Part shown: positions 32,125 to 41,424 of the stretch, in pieces
How positions within the stretch are numbered: the stretch's first letter is position 1
Layout: each line of letters starts with the position of its first letter
From: Candidatus Defluviibacillus avedoerensis
GTDB taxonomy: Bacteria > Pseudomonadota > Gammaproteobacteria > Burkholderiales > Burkholderiaceae_C
Assembly (NCBI GenBank): GCA_016703665.1
Contig: JADJBS010000002.1
Span: 124,001-188,000, forward strand
Reading direction: 5' to 3'
DNA length: 64,000 nt
Position numbers and translations under genes: made by a program
The notes under the pieces: model-generated
The model's input: only the letters and a program-made list of their open reading frames with translations
What the model was told of the DNA's origin: nothing
Database searches by the model: none

Positions 32125-35100
32125 TGCGCGTCGCTGTTCGTGTCGTTAAAGTAACGGTAAGTGTTGCGCCCCGAGTCCTTCGCCTCGTACATGGCCAAGT
32201 CCGCCATGCGCAGCAACTCGTGCGAGTCGGTGGCGTCGGTCGGATACATCGCAATCCCGACACTGGCGGAAACATGCGACTGAGCCGATCCGATCTCAAA
32301 AGGCAGCCCAAGCACCTGAACAATGCTGTTGGCAACGCGCTCCACGCTGCCTGGCTCGTCAACCTCGGTCAGAATCACCGTGAACTCGTCGCCACCCATG
32401 CGGGCCACCGTATCGGTATCGCGCACGCAGCCTACGATGCGCTTCGCCACGTCTACCAGCAACATATCGCCCTTTTCGTGGCCAAAGGTATCGTTGACTT
32501 CCTTGAAGTGGTCTAGGTCCAAAAACAGCAGCGCCAGTTTTTTACCCGAACGCTGCACTTTTTTCATTTCCTGCAGCATGCGGTCCTGGTACATGCGTCG
32601 GTTTGGCAAGTGGGTCAAGGTGTCAAAATTGGCAAACGTCCATATTTGCTCGTCCGCCTTTTTCTTCTCAGTGATGTCCGAAAACAAGGCAACCCGGCGG
32701 TGCACGGTGCCGTCTTTGGCGTAGAGGGTGTTGATGGTGAGCCACTCCGCAATCAACTGCCCGTCCTTGCGGCGGTTCCAGATCTCGCCCTGCCATTTGC
32801 CGCTTGTTGCTAGCGACTCCCACATCTCGCGGTAAAAGTCTGGGCCCTGCCGTCCAGACTTGAGCACCGAAGGGGTTTTGCCGATCACGTCCTCGCGCGC
32901 AAACCCGGTCATGCGGATAAAGGCCGGATTGACATCGACAATGCAATTGTCGGCGTCTGAAATCATCAAGCCTTCGCCGCTGTGCTCCAGCACCAAAGCC
33001 ATTTGCTGCAAACGGTCTTCCACCACTTTTTGGGCTGTCACATCGCGACCAGAGCCGACGACACCTATTACCTCGCCCTGCTCATTGATGAACGGTGCCT
33101 TGCGCACATCAAGAAACAGAAACTCCCACGCACGTTGCCGAATTCATCAAACTGCGAGGCGCGCGCGTTTTGCAGCGTTACTGCGTCACTGTTCACGCAC
33201 AGTTCGCCAAAAGTATGCCAATTTGGGTTGTCCGGATGCATCTGGCGCTCGCGCAGGGCAAAAAACATATCGTCCTTGCCAACGGGTTCATCCGTGTCAG
33301 CGGCGCTCAAAAGCACATCACACATGGCCTTGTTGGTAAAGATGAAGCGGTTGTTCAGGTCTTTGCCCAGATCAGGTCGGGCACGTTGTCGCACATCAGG
33401 CGCAGCATATTGGCCAGCGCATTGGCCCGGGTTTCGCTCTCGACAAGGGCAATCTCAGCATGCTTGCGTTCGGTAATGTCTTCGTAAATGCCAAGCACGC
33501 CAATGGTCTCATTGGCATCATTGCGAAGCGGTACTTTTGACGTTCTGAGCCAAATCGCCTTACCGTCTGGCGTCGTTTGAGGCTCGTCGTACGAATACTT
33601 CGGCGCGCCTGAGTTCATCACCCGAAGGTCATCCGCCGCATACAGCGCCGCCTGATCGCGCCATCCCAAATCCGTATCTTGTTTGCCCAATATCTCCTCT
33701 GGTACAGACAAACCAGCATCCCGCGCAAAAGCCGGGTTACAACCCATGTAGCGCAGCGATTGATCTTTCCAGAAGACGCGCATCGGTACCGTATCAATGA
33801 CCGCTTTCAGCAGCTTTTTCGAATCGGCAAGCGACGAGTTCAGGTGGGTTGCCTCGCTGATATCCCGGAAGCACCATATCCGCCCCAAGACACCATCAAC
33901 CTCTACTGTCTGTGTAAAGCGGGCAAAGACGCGCGCGTCCTTGAAAAACAGGGTGTCTCTGGCAACGTCGGTGCTTGCGTACAGACGCTTGATTTCAGAA
34001 AGGAACCCGTCTGGGTCCACCAGTTGATCCAACACATGCTTGAGCAACAAGTCATCTTGACCGCTTTCCGCCAACGCTGGCGGCACTTGCCACAGCTCCC
34101 GAAAACGCCGGTTCAGGGACAGTATTTTTCCGTCAGGCGCCACCATGAGGATGCCCTCATCCACAGCATCCAACATCCCGCGAAGCAGAGATTCGCTCGA
34201 AGCACCCCTTCCTGCGCCGCTTTGCGCTCGGTGATGTTCAAACTGCCACCACCCGCCATCAATGGCTTGCCAAAGGCGTCGCGCCTGGCAACCGCTCCGC
34301 GCGTATGCAGCCAGACCCACCCGCCCAAACCATCGCTGAGTCGATAGTCCAAGTCAAAGACGGCTGACTTTTCTTGCAGTAGCCCAGAGAAAGCCTCAAA
34401 AAATGCGCTTTTGTCGTCAGGATGGAGTCTCGCCGCCCAATCGTTTACGGTGTGTGGCGCAGTGGCAGGGTTTAGACCAAGCCAGCTCAGGTCGGCGTCG
34501 TCATAGCTCAGCCAGTCTTTCGCAACGTCGTATTGCCAAAAAACCATTTGCGTCGATTTGATCGCGATGTCCAGGTTGCGCTGCGCGTCTTCAGCCTCTT
34601 GCGTACGCCGGGCCAAATCGAATGCTGCATGCTTGAGCTCAGCCAGGCGGGTTTTGTACGAGCGGATCAAAAAGTTGATCATGAAGACCGACAGCACGAC
34701 CAGCAGCACTTCCACGACACCGTACATGGCTGCCGGTGTCTCAGGGGGCGCCGACCGCAAACCTGCGACCTCTACCGCAACCAAGCCGACGATCACTGCT
34801 ACTGTCAGGGCACCTGCGGTCACGGCAGCGCGGGCACTGAACAGCCAACCGATCAACAGGAGGACCACCGGGTAGGCAAAAACCACAGGGGTACGCACAC
34901 CGGCCTGCGTAATGGCGATGACTGTTGTCAGCACCCAGGTGCCAAAGGCGAGCAATCTCAACGATGCAAGCGGGTTGCCTGCGGCCAGCAAACCGCGCGC
35001 CAGAACAGCGATTGCAGCTCCCATCGCGGGCCCCAAGTAGCGCCCGGTTTGGTCCGGCGTCATCACATAGATGACGCCAATGAAGCAAAGCGCACCAACG

Positions 35101-35189
35101 AACAAGGTTGCCAGCGCGTATTTCAAAAATACGGGCGATGGCTCCCACTCGGCCTGGTTATCCACATCAAATGATTTTTTAATCACCAA
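32121..35189 (-). pseudogene. Membrane-anchored PAS-GGDEF diguanylate cyclase split by three frameshifts
   Basis: Reading downward from 35189: an N-terminal domain with several membrane segments, a coiled segment, a PAS/PAC domain ending NITERK, then further PAS domains ending ISEATHL, DITERKHAE, DVTAQKV and DITEKKKA, then GGDEF (MGGDEFTVIL, signature intact) with I-site-like RDTDT. Continuity is broken near 34200 (GGGG run), 33385 (AAA run) and 33135 (GGG run), each explained by one lost base. About 1020 residues when rejoined. Either a real pseudogene or a gene with sequence errors; motifs themselves are well preserved. Confidence 0.85.
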
Positions 35190-35309
35190 ACGCTTGCCTC
35201 TTTTCTGTTGTCAGGTTTTCCTGTTGACAACATGGTAGGCGTGTCACAGTGGCTCGTTGCTGATATGTATCAATTTGTTGTAATACACCCTCTATTCTGC
35301 AAGGGGCGT

Positions 35310-35954
35310 TCATGCCAGTGCGTGGCGCACCAGCAGAATCGTCAACACCCACATGGTCAGACCGATCAACCCGTCCAGCACCTGCCAAGCCCTTGGCCGG
35401 GCAAACCAGGGTGCTAACCAGCGGGCACCAAACCCCAAGGATGCAAACCAGAGCAGGCTGGCCGTGCTCGCCCCGGCCACAAACCAAGCGCGCAAAGCAG
35501 AAGGCTGCTGCGCGCCTATGCTGCCCACCAGCAGCACTGTGTCCAGATACACATGGGGGTTGAGCAGCGTGAATGCCGCCGCTTGGGCCAATGCAGCCCC
35601 ACGGCTGATGCTTGTGACCCCCTCCGCTGGCAGCATCTGATGCGATTGCATTGCACGCCGCAGCGCTTGCCAGCCGTAGGCGGCTAAAAACGCTGCCCCA
35701 CCGAGGGCCAAGGCACGGGCAAGAAAGGGGCGTTCGCCAAGGGCCTGGGCCATGCCCATGACACCCGCTGCCATCAGCACGGCGTCAGCTAAAGCACAAA
35801 ACAGCACGACGCTGCCGACATGTTCTCGGCGCAGGCCCTGGCGCAGCACAAACGCGTTTTGCGCGCCGATGGCCACGATCAGGCCCAGGCTCAAGGCAAG
35901 GCCTTGACCAAAAACAGGTGCAATGAACAAAAGGGTGTCGAGCAATGGAGTCAT
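35310..35954 (-). CDS. LysE/ArgO-type amino-acid exporter
   Basis: 214-aa membrane protein with about six hydrophobic helices. The first helix carries the family motif LGLIVAIGAQNAFVLRQGL; TLLNPHVYLDTVLLVGSIG is the conserved fourth/fifth helix region. Exports basic amino acids such as arginine or lysine. It is divergent from an ArgP-like regulator across 73 bases, the standard argO/argP layout. Confidence 0.93.
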   Translation of the reverse strand: MTPLLDTLLFIAPVFGQGLALSLGLIVAIGAQNAFVLRQGLRREHVGSVVLFCALADAVLMAAGVMGMAQALGERPFLARALALGGAAFLAAYGWQALRRAMQSHQMLPAEGVTSISRGAALAQAAAFTLLNPHVYLDTVLLVGSIGAQQPSALRAWFVAGASTASLLWFASLGFGARWLAPWFARPRAWQVLDGLIGLTMWVLTILLVRHALA

Positions 35955-36027
35955 GTGTGTAGCTTGCCTGCGCTTGATAATGAAGACAAACTGTCGTTAC
36001 TTCATTGAATTAAGAAAAACTAATCTC

Positions 36028-36930
36028 ATGCTGGCTTATTCGTCTCTGTCTGCGCTGGCTGCTGTGGTGCGCGAGGGCAGTTTCGAGCGTGCAGCCCGCG
36101 CCCTGTGCGTGACCCCGTCGGCGGTGTCGCAACGCATCCGCTTGCTGGAGGAGCGCATCGGCTGTGCCCTGGTCGTGCGGGGTCAGCCTTGCATTGCCAC
36201 TGAGACAGGTCGTCGTCTTTGTCAGCATGTGGACCGGGTGCACTTGCTGGAGCAGGATTTGCAGGAAACTCTGCCTGAGCTGGCCCCTGAGGGCATGTCG
36301 CGGGTGACGTTGCCCATCGCCGTGAATGCCGACAGCCTGGCCACCTGGTTTGCCCCCGCCGTCGCAGCCTATGCTGCCAATGCCCCGGTGCTGATGAACG
36401 TGGCGGTGGACGACCAGGACCACACCGCAGAATGGCTGCGCAGCGGGGCGGTGCTGGCTGCTGTCACGGCTCATAAGCAGCCCCCAGCGGGGTGCAACAG
36501 CCGCCCTCTGGGGGCGATGCGCTACCTTGCTGCCGCCAGCCCGGCCTTTATGGCGCGCTATTTTGCAGATGGCGTTGATGCCACCAGTTTGGCGCTGGCG
36601 CCCAGTTTGGTGTTCAGTACCAAGGACGAGTTGCAGGCACGCTGGGTTGAACGCCTGTGTCAGCGCCACGTCGAGTTGCCCAAACACACTTTGCCGTCAG
36701 CTTCCGCGTTTGTCACCGCCGCAGTGGCTGGCATGGGTTGGGGCTTGCACCCGCAAGCGCTGATTGCGTCACACCTCGAGGACGGCTCGCTCGTGGCCTT
36801 GCTGCCAGATACCCCGCTGGATGTGCCTTTGCATTGGCAGCAGGCACGTGCAGCATCTGCGTTACTGGATGGGTTGACGCTGCAGGTGCTGGCCGCTGCT
36901 GGGGCAGCGTTGATGCCGACCCAGGCATGA
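36028..36930 (+). CDS. ArgP/LysG-type LysR regulator
   Basis: 300-aa LysR regulator. The N-terminal HTH (about residues 17-36, GSFERAARALCVTPSAVSQR) and LEERIGCALVVRG are the ArgP style, and the effector domain follows. It should activate the divergent exporter in response to Lys/Arg. I start at the ATG at 36028 because the preceding residues do not fit the LysR N-terminus. It converges with another LysR gene. Confidence 0.9.
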   Translation: MLAYSSLSALAAVVREGSFERAARALCVTPSAVSQRIRLLEERIGCALVVRGQPCIATETGRRLCQHVDRVHLLEQDLQETLPELAPEGMSRVTLPIAVNADSLATWFAPAVAAYAANAPVLMNVAVDDQDHTAEWLRSGAVLAAVTAHKQPPAGCNSRPLGAMRYLAAASPAFMARYFADGVDATSLALAPSLVFSTKDELQARWVERLCQRHVELPKHTLPSASAFVTAAVAGMGWGLHPQALIASHLEDGSLVALLPDTPLDVPLHWQQARAASALLDGLTLQVLAAAGAALMPTQA

Positions 36931-37019
36931 CGTCAAGATGAGGAAATGCAAGTTAAAAAAGCTATTTAAGCATAGCCCATATGTATTTAATGCTATTCAA
37001 ATCATATTGAATATGGTGG

Positions 37020-37898
37020 CTAAGCGACTGCCGCTTTCCTGGCCTGATGCAGAAATGCCGACACCAGCCGGGCCCGCACGCTGCCACGCCGCCACAGCAC
37101 ACCAAAACGCCTGAGTTCGGCTGAATCGGGCAAAGGCAATTTCGCTAGCTTCAATCCTGCAGTCAAGGGTGAATCGATGTCGGGTACCAGCGAGACGCCC
37201 AGGCCTTCGTGGACCATCATCGCAATCGCCAGGAGCGAGCTCAGTTCAAATCGCTCGATCGGCACGATGCCGTTCTTGCGAAGGTAGCGGTCGGCAAGCT
37301 TGCCGCCGCCCAGTGCGCGGTCGTAGCGCAGCAACGGCTGGGTGCGCAACAGCGCCAGCGGGTCTGCATCGTGCAGCTCGGCCGGTGCCAGAACGACCAG
37401 GGGTTCTTCGCGCAGCAGCTCCCACTGCATGGCCTTGGCCAGCGCAAATTCCGGGTGCAGACACACTGCCGCGTCAAGCTCGTCATTGCGGACCGCCTCA
37501 AACAGTTGCAGTGACACGCCCGACCGGATGAACACGGTGACATCAGGACAGTCTTTCGCCAGTTGCCCCAGCACTTGGGGTAGCAGGGTGTGCAGCGCCG
37601 TGTTGATGGCGCCCAGCCGGAGTTCGCCCGCCACGCTGTCGTCGCTGACCAGCGTCGGCAGATCCGAGACCTCCTTCAGGATGTCCCTGGCGCGCAGCAG
37701 CAGCCGATTACCCGCAGGCGTTGGCAGCACTGTGCGACCCGCGCGTGCCACCAGCGCTGCACCCAGGTCGCGTTCCAGTGTGCGGACATGTTGGGCCACC
37801 GCAGCAGGCGTCAGGCCTTGTCGGCGTGCGGCTTCTGCGATAGAGCCAGTGTCGGCGACCAGGACCAGGCTTTTCAGAAAATCTGTTTCCATACCCAT
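37020..37898 (-). CDS. LysR-family regulator of the citE-tctC-caiB unit
   Basis: 292 aa with an N-terminal HTH (GSIAEAARRQGLTPAAVAQH) and a C-terminal periplasmic-binding-like effector domain from about residue 90. It is divergent from the citrate-lyase-like gene, with an inverted repeat between them, so it likely controls that catabolic unit. Confidence 0.88.
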   Translation of the reverse strand: MGMETDFLKSLVLVADTGSIAEAARRQGLTPAAVAQHVRTLERDLGAALVARAGRTVLPTPAGNRLLLRARDILKEVSDLPTLVSDDSVAGELRLGAINTALHTLLPQVLGQLAKDCPDVTVFIRSGVSLQLFEAVRNDELDAAVCLHPEFALAKAMQWELLREEPLVVLAPAELHDADPLALLRTQPLLRYDRALGGGKLADRYLRKNGIVPIERFELSSLLAIAMMVHEGLGVSLVPDIDSPLTAGLKLAKLPLPDSAELRRFGVLWRRGSVRARLVSAFLHQARKAAVA

Positions 37899-37906
37899 GG
37901 CTTGTC

Positions 37907-37931
37907 TAAAAGATATATTTTCTATCTTTTA
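37907..37931. promoter_or_regulatory. LysR-type operator: 9-bp inverted repeat
   Basis: TAAAAGATA, a 7-base spacer and TATCTTTTA form a perfect 9-bp inverted repeat in the 85-base divergent region. AT-rich and centred close to the LysR start, as for autoregulatory LysR sites. Confidence 0.6.
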
Positions 37932-37983
37932 AAACTGTCATTCAGGGCTTTCTTTTCACTGTCTTTGCCAGGACACTGCAGGC

Positions 37984-38865
37984 ATGAGAAGCAAACTGTT
38001 TGTGCCAGGATCGCGCCCCGAACTATTCACCAAAGCCTTCGCCAGCGAGGCGGATGCGGTATCCATTGACCTGGAAGATGCCGTGCTGGAGACACGCAAG
38101 GCCGAGGCCCGCGCGGGTGTGGCGGATTGGTTACGGCAGCAAGGTGCACAGCCACAGCGCAAGCGGCTGATCGTGCGGGTCAATGCCATGGATACACCGC
38201 ATTTCGAAGCAGATATCGCCGCTGTCGTGCAGCCCGGCTTGCATGTGATCAACCTGCCCAAACCGCAGAGCCCGGATGCCGTGCGTGCTGCGGTTGACCT
38301 GATTGCGCGCCTGGAGCGCAGCCAGGGCTTGAACTCACCCGCCCACCCGCCGATCCAGTTGTTGTTGAACATCGAAACACCGCAAGGCCTGCGTCAGGCG
38401 GCCGCATTGGCGGCGGCTGATCCACGTGTGATGGGCTTGCAAGTGGGCTTAGGCGATCTTTTTGAACCTCTGGGAATTGACCGGCAAGAGCAGTCTGCCG
38501 TTCAGCAGGTCTTGCTGGCAGTGCGTTTGGCCGCTGGGGAGGCGGGGGTAGATGCGTATGACGGTGCCTATGCCAACGTTGCCAACCCAGAAGGCTATCT
38601 GGCAGAAGCCAAGCTGGCGCGTCGCCTTGGTTTTGCGGGTAAATCTTGTATTCATCCGAGCCAGATTGCGCTGGCCAACCAGGCTTTCCGTCCCACAGAC
38701 GAAGAAATTGCCCATTCTGTGAGGGTCACGCAGTCTGCGTTGGGTGCGGAGCAACGCGGGGCAGGCGCCCATGTGGTGGATGGCCGCATGATCGATGCCC
38801 CTTTCCTCAAGCGCGCACAGAACATTGTTGCGGCGGCCAAGCAGCTTGGTTTGCTGGTTGATTGA
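37984..38865 (+). CDS. CitE-like CoA-ester lyase (HpcH/HpaI family)
   Basis: 293-aa TIM-barrel lyase. RSKLFVPGSRPELFTKA at the N-terminus, SIDLEDAV with the Mg-binding acid, RVNAMDT and the C-terminal GFAGKSCIHPSQI motif are those of CitE/malyl-CoA/citramalyl-CoA lyases. With the downstream TctC receptor and CaiB CoA-transferase it forms a unit that could take up a dicarboxylate, activate it to the CoA ester and cleave it, for example citramalate or an itaconate derivative. The substrate is inferred. Confidence 0.88.
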   Translation: MRSKLFVPGSRPELFTKAFASEADAVSIDLEDAVLETRKAEARAGVADWLRQQGAQPQRKRLIVRVNAMDTPHFEADIAAVVQPGLHVINLPKPQSPDAVRAAVDLIARLERSQGLNSPAHPPIQLLLNIETPQGLRQAAALAAADPRVMGLQVGLGDLFEPLGIDRQEQSAVQQVLLAVRLAAGEAGVDAYDGAYANVANPEGYLAEAKLARRLGFAGKSCIHPSQIALANQAFRPTDEEIAHSVRVTQSALGAEQRGAGAHVVDGRMIDAPFLKRAQNIVAAAKQLGLLVD

Positions 38866-38884
38866 TTTTTTTACGGAGACACAT

Positions 38885-39865
38885 ATGGCAGTTCATTCAC
38901 GACTTCACCCCCTGATCGGCCTTGCATTGGCGGTACTGTGTGCAGCGCCCCTGGCCAACGCACAGGATGCTTATCCGAGTAAAGCCGTCACTTTGGTGGT
39001 GCCCTATCCGCCAGGAGGCTCCAACGATGTCTTTGCGCGCGCCATTGCCAAAGAGTTGGGCGATGTTCTCAAACAGCCAGTCGTCATTGACAACCGACCA
39101 GGTGCCAGCGGCACCACAGGCACAGCAGCCGTGTCCCGTGCCGCGCCCGACGGTTACACCTTGGTAGCGGTGTCGTCCAGCATGACCACCAATGCGGCCA
39201 TTCAGCCCAAAATGCCTTTTGACCCGGTCAAAGGCTTGGCACCGGTGGCCATGTTTGCCGACGGACCTTTCATCGTGGCGGTCAACAACGTGTTTCCCGC
39301 CAAGAATCCCACAGAATTGATCGCAGCTATCCGGGCCAAGCCGGGTGCCTATAACTATGCATCTTCAGGCACCGGGAGCGTGAATCAGTTTGGCACTGAA
39401 TTGCTGAAGGCGCAGGCAGGCAATCTCTTCATCACGCACATTCCCTACCGGGGCATGGGCCCCGCAGTGACTGATTTGATTGGGGGCCAGACCCAGGTGC
39501 TGATGGCAAGCGGCCCGAGCCTGCTGCCCATGGTGCGCGCCGGCCGGGTGAAGGCGGTTGGCATGACCAGCTTGAAACCCAGCCCGATTGCGCCCGATCT
39601 GCTGCCGATGGCATCTGCCGTGCCCGGCTACGAGTTTTCTTTGTGGTGGGGCATGCTGGCCCCGGCTGGCACACCACCAGCCGTGGTGGACAAGCTCAAT
39701 GCGGCGGTGAACCAGGTGCTTGCCAAGCCGGAGATGAAAAGCATGTTTCTGCGCGAAGGGGCCGAAACCAGGCCCATGACGCCAGCGCAGTTTGGTGCCG
39801 TGGTTGCCGGGGACATTGATCGCTGGAAAAAGCTGGCCAAGCAACAAAACATTCTGGCGGATTGA
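38885..39865 (+). CDS. TctC/Bug-family solute-binding protein
   Basis: 326-aa periplasmic receptor with a signal peptide (cleavage after ANA, near residue 24) followed by YPSKAVTLVVPYPPGGSNDV, the Bug signature with the ligand loop. PDGYTLVAVSSS and YASSGTGSVNQF are the usual second and third motifs. No TctA/TctB membrane genes are nearby, so it must use a remote transporter or act as a sensor. It sits between the citE-like and caiB-like genes. Confidence 0.9.
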   Translation: MAVHSRLHPLIGLALAVLCAAPLANAQDAYPSKAVTLVVPYPPGGSNDVFARAIAKELGDVLKQPVVIDNRPGASGTTGTAAVSRAAPDGYTLVAVSSSMTTNAAIQPKMPFDPVKGLAPVAMFADGPFIVAVNNVFPAKNPTELIAAIRAKPGAYNYASSGTGSVNQFGTELLKAQAGNLFITHIPYRGMGPAVTDLIGGQTQVLMASGPSLLPMVRAGRVKAVGMTSLKPSPIAPDLLPMASAVPGYEFSLWWGMLAPAGTPPAVVDKLNAAVNQVLAKPEMKSMFLREGAETRPMTPAQFGAVVAGDIDRWKKLAKQQNILAD

Positions 39866-39871
39866 GCCTGC

Positions 39872-41095
39872 ATGGACAGCCACCAGACCCCTCACAAGAC
39901 CCCTCACAAGACGCCTGAAACCAACAGAATCGGCCCGCTTAGCGGCGTGCGGGTTCTTGACCTCAGCGCCTATATCGCTGGCCCTTATGGCTGCTCGCTG
40001 CTCGCTGACCAGGGCGCTGAAGTCATCAAGATCGAGCCGCCCGTGGGCGACAACCTGCGCAAGTACCCGTCAACCCTGGCCACCGAAAGCCGCGCGTTTC
40101 TGGGGGTCAACCGCAGCAAGCTGGGCGTGGTGCTGGATCTGAAAGATACGCAGGATCTGGCGCGGCTGCTGGCCCTGGTGCGCAGTGCGGATGTGTTGGT
40201 GCATAACTTTCGCCCCAGCGTCCCTGAGCGCCTTGGGATCGCCTATGACCAGCTGCGCGCAATCAACCCCCGGCTGATCTACTGTGCCGTTACGGGGTTT
40301 GGTGACGCGGGTCCGCTCAAAGACAAGGCTGGCTACGACCAGGTGCTGCAGACCATGACGGGCATGTGCACACTGCAAGGACCGGCCAGTGGCGCACCTG
40401 AGATTTTGTATGGCTCGGTGGTGGACTACTACGCAGCTTCTCTGGTGGCAGGTGGGGTGTCGTCCGCACTGTATGAGCGCGAAAAAAGTGGGGAAGGGCA
40501 GTACGTCGGCGTATCGCTGCTTCGCTCGGCGCTGACCATGCAGTCCGCCCGTCTGGTATGGGCGGACAGCGAACCCAGGGAAGTGGGGCGCGACATGCGG
40601 TCGGGGGGTATCACGGGCATTCACCCCACGCGGGAGGGCTACATCTACATCTCAGCCAACACCGTGCATTTCTGGCAAGCCCTGTGCGAGAAGACCGGGC
40701 TGACCGACTTGCTGGATGAACGCTACGACAGCGTGCGCAAACGCGCGCAACACCAGACAGAAATCGTCCCCAAGCTGCGCCAAGCGCTGGCGACGCGCAC
40801 GGCCCTGGAATGGGAGGCCCACTTTGGCGAGGATGTACCTTGTTCCGCCGCCCGGTCAGTGGAGGACATGTTTGACTTTCCGCAGGTGCTTGCCGAGGAC
40901 ATGGTTCAGCGCTTCGATCACCCTGTGGTTGGAAGTTACCGCGGCTTTACCCGAGGCTGGGCCTTTGGCCGCACGCCAGGGCCTGAACCCTTTGCAGCAC
41001 CTGTTTTAGACCAGCATGGTGACGAGTTGCGTGCGGAGGCTGACAGGCTTGGGCGCGATCGCGAGACCGGTCAAATCAAAGAATTCAACCGCTGA
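39872..41095 (+). CDS. CaiB/BaiF-type CoA-transferase
   Basis: 407-aa family III CoA-transferase. GVRVLDLSAYIAGPYGCSLLADQGAEVIKIE (two abutting motifs) and the catalytic-acid area YDQVLQTMTGM are present. The N-terminal 15 residues contain HQTPHKTPHKTPE, from a 12-base tandem repeat near 39889-39912, and are not family sequence. It starts six bases after tctC ends, in the same operon as the citE-like gene. Confidence 0.9.
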   Translation: MDSHQTPHKTPHKTPETNRIGPLSGVRVLDLSAYIAGPYGCSLLADQGAEVIKIEPPVGDNLRKYPSTLATESRAFLGVNRSKLGVVLDLKDTQDLARLLALVRSADVLVHNFRPSVPERLGIAYDQLRAINPRLIYCAVTGFGDAGPLKDKAGYDQVLQTMTGMCTLQGPASGAPEILYGSVVDYYAASLVAGGVSSALYEREKSGEGQYVGVSLLRSALTMQSARLVWADSEPREVGRDMRSGGITGIHPTREGYIYISANTVHFWQALCEKTGLTDLLDERYDSVRKRAQHQTEIVPKLRQALATRTALEWEAHFGEDVPCSAARSVEDMFDFPQVLAEDMVQRFDHPVVGSYRGFTRGWAFGRTPGPEPFAAPVLDQHGDELRAEADRLGRDRETGQIKEFNR

Positions 41096-41119
41096 TCGAA
41101 AACCACGGCTACAATCCGC

Positions 41120-41340
41120 CCCGCAGGAGAGTGATTGGCAGGCCCCAGGTAACCATCGGTACCGCCAGGCAGCCAATCCACCGAAGGCGCAAACTCCCAT
41201 ACACGCTCAGGTTGTCGTACTGCACATTTGAATCAGCCGTCTGGAGAGCCACCATCACCTTTGATGGTGCACCGAAGGAGCAAACGCCCGTTTGATAGCG
41301 GTCGTGAATCTCTCAGGTACCAAGGACAGGGGGAGCGGCA
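41120..41340 (+). promoter_or_regulatory. Tandem glycine riboswitch
   Basis: Two glycine aptamers in series. Aptamer 1 (about 41122-41215) has GGAGAGTG, then CACCGAAGGCGCAAACTCCC and CGCTCAGGT. Aptamer 2 (about 41240-41336) has TGGAGAGCCACC, GCACCGAAGGAGCAAACGCC, CTCTCAGGTACCAAGGACAG and GGGGAG. They lie 85 bases before the dadA-like start, so glycine should control oxidation of glycine or a related amino acid. Confidence 0.9.
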
Positions 41341-41424
41341 GCCCGCGCTTGATGCGCCAGGTTGCTATTTTTTTCCAGCAACTGGCATCCATTTCGCACG
41401 GGCTCACCCGCAAATGGAATCCCT

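Noticed and set aside
35268..35290. GTTGTAATACACC as a further GntR operator
   Set aside because: Only one half matches the palindrome found at 26598 and 27461; no GntR target nearby.
41096..41424. Possible small coding frames in the riboswitch region
   Set aside because: Sequence is fully accounted for by two glycine aptamers; no ribosome site or conserved peptide.
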